From positions 62,001 through 126,000 of the forward strand of contig JBBQPZ010000003.1 in assembly GCA_038216655.1 (NCBI GenBank): a DNA stretch of 64,000 nucleotides, written 5' to 3'. Under the pieces are notes generated by a model. The model did not search any database, was not told the origin of the DNA, and saw nothing but the letters and a program-made list of their open reading frames with translations. Positions 58,812-64,000 of this stretch are shown here, piece by piece (within the stretch, counting starts at the first letter, position 1; each line of letters starts with the position of its first letter). A program made the position numbers and the translations under genes. This DNA comes from JAFDWR01 sp038216655. GTDB lineage: Bacteria; Armatimonadota; Fimbriimonadia; Fimbriimonadales; Fimbriimonadaceae.

Positions 58812-59858
58812 ATGATGGAATGTCCAACTTGCCTCGCTCAGATCGAGGTCGGCCAAACGACGTGTCCCGAATGCGGGGCAGCTTTCAATTCGACCGGGAA
58901 GGACGAGGGCGTCTATCCCGAGCTGGCGAAGGCGAATCTGCTTCGCATGCGCGGAGACACTACTGCGGCTGAGTCGCAGTTGCTCTCTTTGCTGAAGCGC
59001 TATCCGAACAACGCGACCGCTCACGAGATGCTCGGCGACCTGTACTTCGAGGCGCATGACGATGGGCAGGCGGCGCAGTGGTTCGAACTCGCGATCGATC
59101 TTGCTCCCGAAACTCCTGGGTTGGCGAACAAGCTTCGACTTGCGAAAGAGAGGCTGGCGGCCAAGGATCGCGACACGACGGTGGAGACGATCGGGCTTAA
59201 GCCCGCGAACAACCGGATGGCGATAACCATCGGGATCGTGGTGGTGATTGTCGCGATTCTGGCGGTGGGAATCTACGCGTTGGTCAAACGGAACTCGGCC
59301 GCCGAGGTGATCCGAAGTACCCTGGACGCGCCGGTCCAGCCCTCGACGACGCCGATTGTATCGAACTCACCCGCTCCTTCGACCAAGCCGGTTGTCGTGC
59401 CGTCGACCGCCCCGAGCCCGGCGGTGGTCGAGGACCAGTCTGCGCTAACCACCCTGACCCAGAAAGCGCCGGAAGGGAATCGGTTGCTCGCACTGACCAG
59501 CGATCCGCGGTCGCAGACGATTCAAATGACCTTCAACGTTCACGACAACGAGGATCCGCGCCCGATCGGGGCCAAGCTGGCGAGGGCGGCTCTGGATCTC
59601 TATCCGGCCTGCTCGACGGTGACGGTCCGGGCTTCGAAGGAAGGGAATCTGGTGTACGTCGCCGATGCGAATCGGATGCGTTATATGGAGACCCAGACCG
59701 CGGATTGGCAGGCGGCGAATCCCTCCGCGGATGCCTGGCAGGCGCATGTGTTGGGGAACGAGTGGAGCGTCGCGGGAGAGATTCCCGCGCCGTCGGCGGT
59801 AACGACGCCGGTACCTTCCGCGGGGACTACCTCGGGGATCGTTCCGGTAGGCACATAA
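58812..59858 (+). CDS. Zinc-ribbon and TPR membrane protein
   Basis: This is a 348-residue protein. An N-terminal zinc ribbon (CPTC...CPEC, residues 4-21) is followed by two TPR-like repeats (about 38-115, with SQLLSLLKRYPNNATAHEML), one membrane helix (about 137-157) and a Pro/Thr-rich linker. The last 150 residues form an unknown domain (LLALTSDPRSQTIQMTFNVH) that should face outside. No enzyme motif is seen. Function unknown. Confidence 0.75.
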   Translation: MMECPTCLAQIEVGQTTCPECGAAFNSTGKDEGVYPELAKANLLRMRGDTTAAESQLLSLLKRYPNNATAHEMLGDLYFEAHDDGQAAQWFELAIDLAPETPGLANKLRLAKERLAAKDRDTTVETIGLKPANNRMAITIGIVVVIVAILAVGIYALVKRNSAAEVIRSTLDAPVQPSTTPIVSNSPAPSTKPVVVPSTAPSPAVVEDQSALTTLTQKAPEGNRLLALTSDPRSQTIQMTFNVHDNEDPRPIGAKLARAALDLYPACSTVTVRASKEGNLVYVADANRMRYMETQTADWQAANPSADAWQAHVLGNEWSVAGEIPAPSAVTTPVPSAGTTSGIVPVGT

Positions 59859-59864
59859 TAGGCA

Positions 59865-60602
59865 GTGAATCTCGGACTTCAGCTTTACACCGTTCGTGAC
59901 GCGATGGCCCAGGACGCCCGCGGCACTCTCGCCCGCATTGCCGACCTTGGAATCAAGTGGGTCGAACTTGCCGGAACCAATGGCCTGAGCAACCAGGAGT
60001 TTGGCGCCGCGCTGAAGTCCGCGGGGCTCTCCGCCTGCTCCGCCCACGTCGGGCTGGACACCCTTGAGGGGAGCCCTGAGGAAGCCGTCGCGTTGGCGAA
60101 GGCGGTCGGGGCGACGCACTTGGCATTGCCGTGGATCGACAAGGCCGCGCATCCGGACCCTGAGGAATTCGCGGGGCGGGTCAATGCGATTGGCATTCGG
60201 CTTCACGAAGATGGAATTGCGCTGGCGTATCACAACCACGCGTTCGAGCTTGAGGGGTCGGAGCCGCTTTGGCTGGATCGCCTGTTCTCGGCGACCAATC
60301 CGGCGCTGGTCAAGGCTCAATTGGATCTGGGTTGGGTTCAAGTCGCGGGCTACGAGCCGGTGACCTACATTGAGCGGTACGCCGGTCGTCTGCCGACGGT
60401 GCACCTCAAGGACTACAGCGGCGACCCCAAGGCCCACGACGCGATCGCGGGAGAGGGTTGGTTGGACTGGGACTCGATCCTGCCGGCCTGCGAGAAGGCC
60501 GGCGTGGCGTTTGGGATCATCGAGATGGACCTCCCGCCAGGAGACGCGCTCGAGTCGGTCGGCAAGTGCGCCGAATTCTTCCGTTCAAAGGGTTTGAGTT
60601 AA
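59865..60602 (+). CDS. Sugar phosphate isomerase/epimerase, TIM-barrel
   Basis: This is a 245-residue protein of the xylose-isomerase-like TIM-barrel family. The start (GTG at 59865) gives MNLGLQLYTVRDAMAQD, the usual opening; AYHNHAFELEG carries the conserved His and Glu, and VHLKDYSGD and GIIEMD near the end are typical metal-site segments. The substrate is not known. It is convergent with secA. Confidence 0.88.
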   Translation: MNLGLQLYTVRDAMAQDARGTLARIADLGIKWVELAGTNGLSNQEFGAALKSAGLSACSAHVGLDTLEGSPEEAVALAKAVGATHLALPWIDKAAHPDPEEFAGRVNAIGIRLHEDGIALAYHNHAFELEGSEPLWLDRLFSATNPALVKAQLDLGWVQVAGYEPVTYIERYAGRLPTVHLKDYSGDPKAHDAIAGEGWLDWDSILPACEKAGVAFGIIEMDLPPGDALESVGKCAEFFRSKGLS

Positions 60603-60660
60603 GCCCAAACCCTTCTTCCTGGGCGTGACTGCGAGTCGAAGGACTTCCGATCCCCGCGCG

Positions 60661-60688
60661 GACCGGCGTCCCTTACAGGACGCCGGTC
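60661..60688. terminator. Hairpin spanning the secA stop codon
   Basis: GACCGGCGTCC (60661-60671) and GGACGCCGGTC (60678-60688) are exact 11-bp complements with loop CTTACA, and the loop contains the secA stop (TAA on the reverse strand). There is no T-run on either side. It lies between two convergent genes and could end both transcripts or protect their 3' ends. Confidence 0.55.
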
Positions 60689-63600
60689 TCGCGGAGGATT
60701 GGGTAGTGGCAGGACTTGAACTTCTTGCCGCTGCCGCACGGACAGAGGTCGTTCCGACCGACCTTCTTCCAGTCGATGTTTGAAAGATCGCCGACCACCG
60801 GAGCCACACCCGGGGCCGTGTCTTCCATCCGCATCATCAACGGTGCGGCCGCCTCTTCGGGCTCGACGCTATGCTCCACCTGCGGCTGCACATTGACCTG
60901 AGCCCGGAAGATCATCCGAACCGCGTCGGTTTTGATGTTGTGCAACGTCCGGTTGAACGTGTCGAACGTCTCGCGCTTGTAGGCGACCAGCGGGTCGACC
61001 TGGGCGTACGACCGGAGGTTGATGCCTTCGCGGATGTATTCGATCGTCTGCAGGTGCTCCTGCCAGCGATCGTTGACCGCGCGCAGCATAACCTGGTTCT
61101 CGACGATCTTCATGACCTCGTCGCCAAGGTTCTCGATCTTCGCGTCGTAGGCCTCCGTCGCTAAGCTGTCCACGTAGGCGATCAGGTCGTCGCCCGGCTC
61201 GTGCTTCTCAAGGTCCGCGATGGTCGAATAGTCGATCAGCGGGAACAGCTCGTTGAGATCTTCGTACAGCACCGAGTAGTCGTAAACCCGACCCTCGTGC
61301 TCGTCGATCATCCAAGCGTTCTGGATCACCTCACCGACGATCTCGCGAATGTAGCCGCGAAGCTCGTCGCGCATGTCCTTGCCAAGCAGTGTCTCGCGGC
61401 GCATGCCGTAGATGTGCTCGCGCTGGGCGTTCAGAACGTCATCGTACTCAAGGGTGTGCTTTCTTCCTTCGAAGAAGTGGTTCTCGATGCGCTCCTGCGT
61501 CTTCTGGATCATCCGCGACAGGAAGCCGGCGGTGACCTCTTCCATCGGCGGCCACATCTTCAGGACCGGATTGTCCATCATGTTCGCGTTGAAGATCTTC
61601 CAGAGGGTGTCTTCCAGCGAGACGTAGAACTTCGAGATGCCCGGGTCACCCTGACGACCGGCACGGCCTCGGAGCTGGTTGTCGATTCGGCGCGACTCGT
61701 GTCGCTCCGTACCGAGGATGAACAAGCCACCCAGTGCTCGGACCTCTTCGGCCCTTGCGCGGCGCTCCGTGTCGTCCAGCGGAAGCGGAGGCGCGGCACG
61801 CTCGATGCCACCGCGTCGGTAGCTTTTAAACGTATCGTCGATCGCACTCTCAAAAGCGGCGTCGCCGGTGCCCGCGCGGCTGCGCTGCACGAGCTCGTCG
61901 TCAATGCGTCCGCCGAGCAGAATGTCCACACCACGCCCCGCCATGTTCGTGGCGATCGTGACCTGGCCCTTACGGCCCGCTTCGGCGATGATGAGCGCTT
62001 CGCGCTCGTGGTACTTCGCGTTGAGCAGGTTATGCGGAATGCCGTGGCTCAAGGCCTCGCCGAGGAATTCCTTGTTCTCCGGCGGCAGCTCCCACGCACC
62101 GAGGGCGTACTCGATCCAATCGCCTTTGGAGACGTCGGCACTCAGGTCGATCTTCGGCAGGAACATCGCGAGCTCAGGGCGCTTGATCTCCTCAAGTGTG
62201 CTCTCGTAGATCCGCTTCGCGTCGTCCTTGAGTTCGCCCTTGATGTCCTTCTTGACCTCAACGCGATCTTGGAGGCGCTTCACGATCAGGAGCTTCTGGA
62301 GCATGTCGGCGCTAAGCCGACCGGAGACGGTCTCGGACATTTCGATCGACCGCGTACCGACCAGGACCGGCTGCTGCTTGCTGTAAAGACGAAGGATCTC
62401 CCAGCCCACGCCGCGGAACTTGGCTTCCTGCGTCTTGTAGACGATGTCCGCCTCGTCCTTACGAGTCATCGGGCGGTGCGTCGGCACGGTGACGACGTCG
62501 AGGCCGTAGATCTTGCGGAACTCGTCCTCTTCGGTCTTGGCCGTACCGGTCATGCCCGAGAGCTTCTCGTACAGGCGGAACAGGTTTTGGAAGGTGATCG
62601 TGGCGATCGTTTGGCTCTCGCGCTGGACCGGCACCTTTTCCTTCGCTTCGAGGGCTTGGTGGAGACCGTTGCCATAGCGTCGGCCGAACATCATACGTCC
62701 GGTGTTCTCGTCGACGATCACAACTTCCCCGCCGCGGACGACGTAGTCGATGTCCCTGTCGAACAGCGCATACGCCTGCACCGCCGCGTTGACGTGGTGC
62801 ATCAGCTTGGGATCGGAGGCGATGTTGTCGATATTGAGAAGCTCTTCGACCTTGTCCATGCCGTCTTCGGTCATGGACGCCGAGTGGTTCTTCTTATCGG
62901 CGGTGTAGTGCGTCTCCTTCTCAAGTTGGCGCACGACGACATCGACCTCGTCGTAAACCGACGTGTCCTCCATCGACGGACCCGAGATGATATGCGGCGT
63001 CCGGGCTTCGTCGATAAGGATCGAGTCGACTTCGTCGATAATCGCGAAGTGCAGCTCCTTCATCACGAGCTGCTCCTCGCTCATCGACATGTTGTCGCGA
63101 AGATAGTCGAATCCGAACTCGTGGTTGGTGCCGTACACGATGTCGCAGTTGTAGGCTTCGCGTCGCGAGCAGGGCGTGAGGTTCAGGTAGCGCGGGTCCT
63201 CGTGCTGGGCACCCGGCGTGTAGAAGTAGGAGCCGCCTAGTTCGTCGCTGTCCGCGCTCTGTCCTTGGATGATGCCCACGGTGAAGCCGAGGAAGTGGTA
63301 GACCGGTCCCATCCAGCACGCGTCGCGTCGGGCGAGGTAGTCGTTGACGGTGACCAGATGCGATCCGCGTCCGGTGATCGCGTTGAGCACCATCGGGGCG
63401 ACCGCGACGAGGGTCTTTCCTTCACCGGTCTTCATCTCCGCGATGCGACCCTGATGGAGCACTGCGCCGCCGACGAGCTGCACGTCGAATTGGCGCATGA
63501 AAAGCAATCGCTTGCTGATCTCGCGAACGACGGCAAACACTTCGGGGAGCATCGAATCGAGCGTTTCGCCGTTCTGAAAGCGCTGGCGGAACTCGGGGCC

Positions 63601-63729
63601 CTTCGCCCTGAGCAGATCGTCGGCCATCGCCTCGATCGCGGGCTCCATGTCGTTGATCTTCACGATCACAGGTGCGACTGCGTCGACGTCGCGCTTACTA
63701 GTATCAAAAAGTTTGCGTAAGAAGTTCAT
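60673..63729 (-). CDS. secA: Preprotein translocase ATPase SecA
   Basis: This is a 1018-residue motor that pushes preproteins through SecYEG. It has DEAD motor motifs (MKTGEGKTLVA, and DEVDSILIDEARTP), the preprotein crosslinking region, and a C-terminal zinc-binding SEC-C tail with CPCGSGKKFKSCH. The length is slightly above the E. coli protein (901) because of insertions typical of Gram-negative-like deep phyla, for example the segment ENKEFLGEALSHG region and helical wing. It stands alone. Confidence 0.97.
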   Translation of the reverse strand: MNFLRKLFDTSKRDVDAVAPVIVKINDMEPAIEAMADDLLRAKGPEFRQRFQNGETLDSMLPEVFAVVREISKRLLFMRQFDVQLVGGAVLHQGRIAEMKTGEGKTLVAVAPMVLNAITGRGSHLVTVNDYLARRDACWMGPVYHFLGFTVGIIQGQSADSDELGGSYFYTPGAQHEDPRYLNLTPCSRREAYNCDIVYGTNHEFGFDYLRDNMSMSEEQLVMKELHFAIIDEVDSILIDEARTPHIISGPSMEDTSVYDEVDVVVRQLEKETHYTADKKNHSASMTEDGMDKVEELLNIDNIASDPKLMHHVNAAVQAYALFDRDIDYVVRGGEVVIVDENTGRMMFGRRYGNGLHQALEAKEKVPVQRESQTIATITFQNLFRLYEKLSGMTGTAKTEEDEFRKIYGLDVVTVPTHRPMTRKDEADIVYKTQEAKFRGVGWEILRLYSKQQPVLVGTRSIEMSETVSGRLSADMLQKLLIVKRLQDRVEVKKDIKGELKDDAKRIYESTLEEIKRPELAMFLPKIDLSADVSKGDWIEYALGAWELPPENKEFLGEALSHGIPHNLLNAKYHEREALIIAEAGRKGQVTIATNMAGRGVDILLGGRIDDELVQRSRAGTGDAAFESAIDDTFKSYRRGGIERAAPPLPLDDTERRARAEEVRALGGLFILGTERHESRRIDNQLRGRAGRQGDPGISKFYVSLEDTLWKIFNANMMDNPVLKMWPPMEEVTAGFLSRMIQKTQERIENHFFEGRKHTLEYDDVLNAQREHIYGMRRETLLGKDMRDELRGYIREIVGEVIQNAWMIDEHEGRVYDYSVLYEDLNELFPLIDYSTIADLEKHEPGDDLIAYVDSLATEAYDAKIENLGDEVMKIVENQVMLRAVNDRWQEHLQTIEYIREGINLRSYAQVDPLVAYKRETFDTFNRTLHNIKTDAVRMIFRAQVNVQPQVEHSVEPEEAAAPLMMRMEDTAPGVAPVVGDLSNIDWKKVGRNDLCPCGSGKKFKSCHYPILRETGVL

Positions 63730-63826
63730 GAAATTCGATTGCGGATCTTGGCTCCGAGCAATGGCTCAGGAACCGGAAAGGGACCGCCACGCAGACGCAC
63801 GGAGGCCAGGGAAGATCGGCAGCCGA

Positions 63827-64000
63827 TTAGGGTCCGTCGCGGCTACGCCGATTCTCGCTAAGCCCTTCGGCAACCGCCACCCGCTCTCGGCTGGGTAGCA
63901 CGGGCAAAGCGATCTCGTCGCCCTGGTTCTGGGGTGCCGTCATCGCCGGGGCATCCGGAGTGGAAAGCAGGGTCGCGAGGGCTTGAGCCAGGGACTCGTC
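63827..64000 (-). CDS. C-terminal end of an unidentified gene
   Basis: On the reverse strand the frame is open from the window edge for 57 codons to a TAA at 63829-63827. Third positions are mostly G or C, as in the genuine genes here. The visible end includes SLAQALATLLSTPDAPA and VLPSRERVAVAEGLSENRRS; no family is recognised. It would be upstream of secA on the same strand, with a gap of 97 bp. Confidence 0.5.
   Translation of the reverse strand, partial: DESLAQALATLLSTPDAPAMTAPQNQGDEIALPVLPSRERVAVAEGLSENRRSRDGP

Noticed and set aside
61201..63240. Long open frame on the forward strand opposite secA
   Set aside because: It is a codon-bias shadow of secA; the product is rich in Asp, Val, Arg and His with no domain, and secA is unmistakable.

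Overview
This is a bacterial chromosome segment of high GC content in which protein-coding genes are densely packed on both strands. Several traits point to an Armatimonadota-like organism (Fimbriimonadia are the nearest fit I can suggest): PEP-CTERM sorted proteins, an H-X9-DG pseudopilin-type protein, a proteasome-type ARC/Mpa ATPase in a lineage that makes menaquinone, FliS, long palindromic intergenic repeats and a ribosomal-protein cluster that is broken up. That assignment is inference; no rRNA or tRNA gene is visible to confirm it.

Layout. 1-5.4 kb: a PEP-CTERM-type protein cut by the window edge, argH, a second PEP-CTERM protein and a large M14 peptidase. 5.8-11.9 kb: a TolC / HlyD / MacB-type permease / ATPase efflux operon followed by fabD. 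11.9-14.3 kb: a HicB and HicA pair arranged tail to tail, then menG and a polyprenyl diphosphate synthase (menaquinone synthesis). 14.3-17.8 kb: an array of REP-like repeats, a HAD phosphatase followed by a broken copy of its own 3' end, and an AT-richer gene that fuses a nucleotidyltransferase-like domain to DUF262. 17.8-29 kb: DUF2461, a phosphoesterase, an operon of DnaA-like ATPase, CBS-GGDEF protein and ARC ATPase, a nucleotidase-like tetrahaem cytochrome with a DUF1573 partner, and prfB with its programmed frameshift. 29-34.3 kb: sedolisin, fliS and a large surface lipoprotein.

34.6-46.1 kb holds the ribosomal and housekeeping cluster: rpsN(Z)-rpsH-rplF-rplR-rpsE-rpmD-rplO-secY-adk-map-infA-rpmJ-rpsM-rpsK-rpoA-rplQ-truA-rplM-rpsI. 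It lacks the S10/early spc part and rpsD, and several junctions hold perfect or near-perfect hairpins built from about 7-nt tandem repeats. 46-64 kb: an MFS transporter, gapA, lon-mpg, maf, xylA, the 5-oxoprolinase genes pxpBAC, dut, a zinc-ribbon/TPR protein, a TIM-barrel isomerase, secA and the tail of one more gene.

The best candidates for something undescribed are the single-gene NTase-DUF262 fusion on its AT-rich island (possible phage defence), the family of intergenic heptad-repeat hairpins placed directly before start codons that lack Shine-Dalgarno sequences, and the DnaA-like / c-di-GMP / ARC operon.
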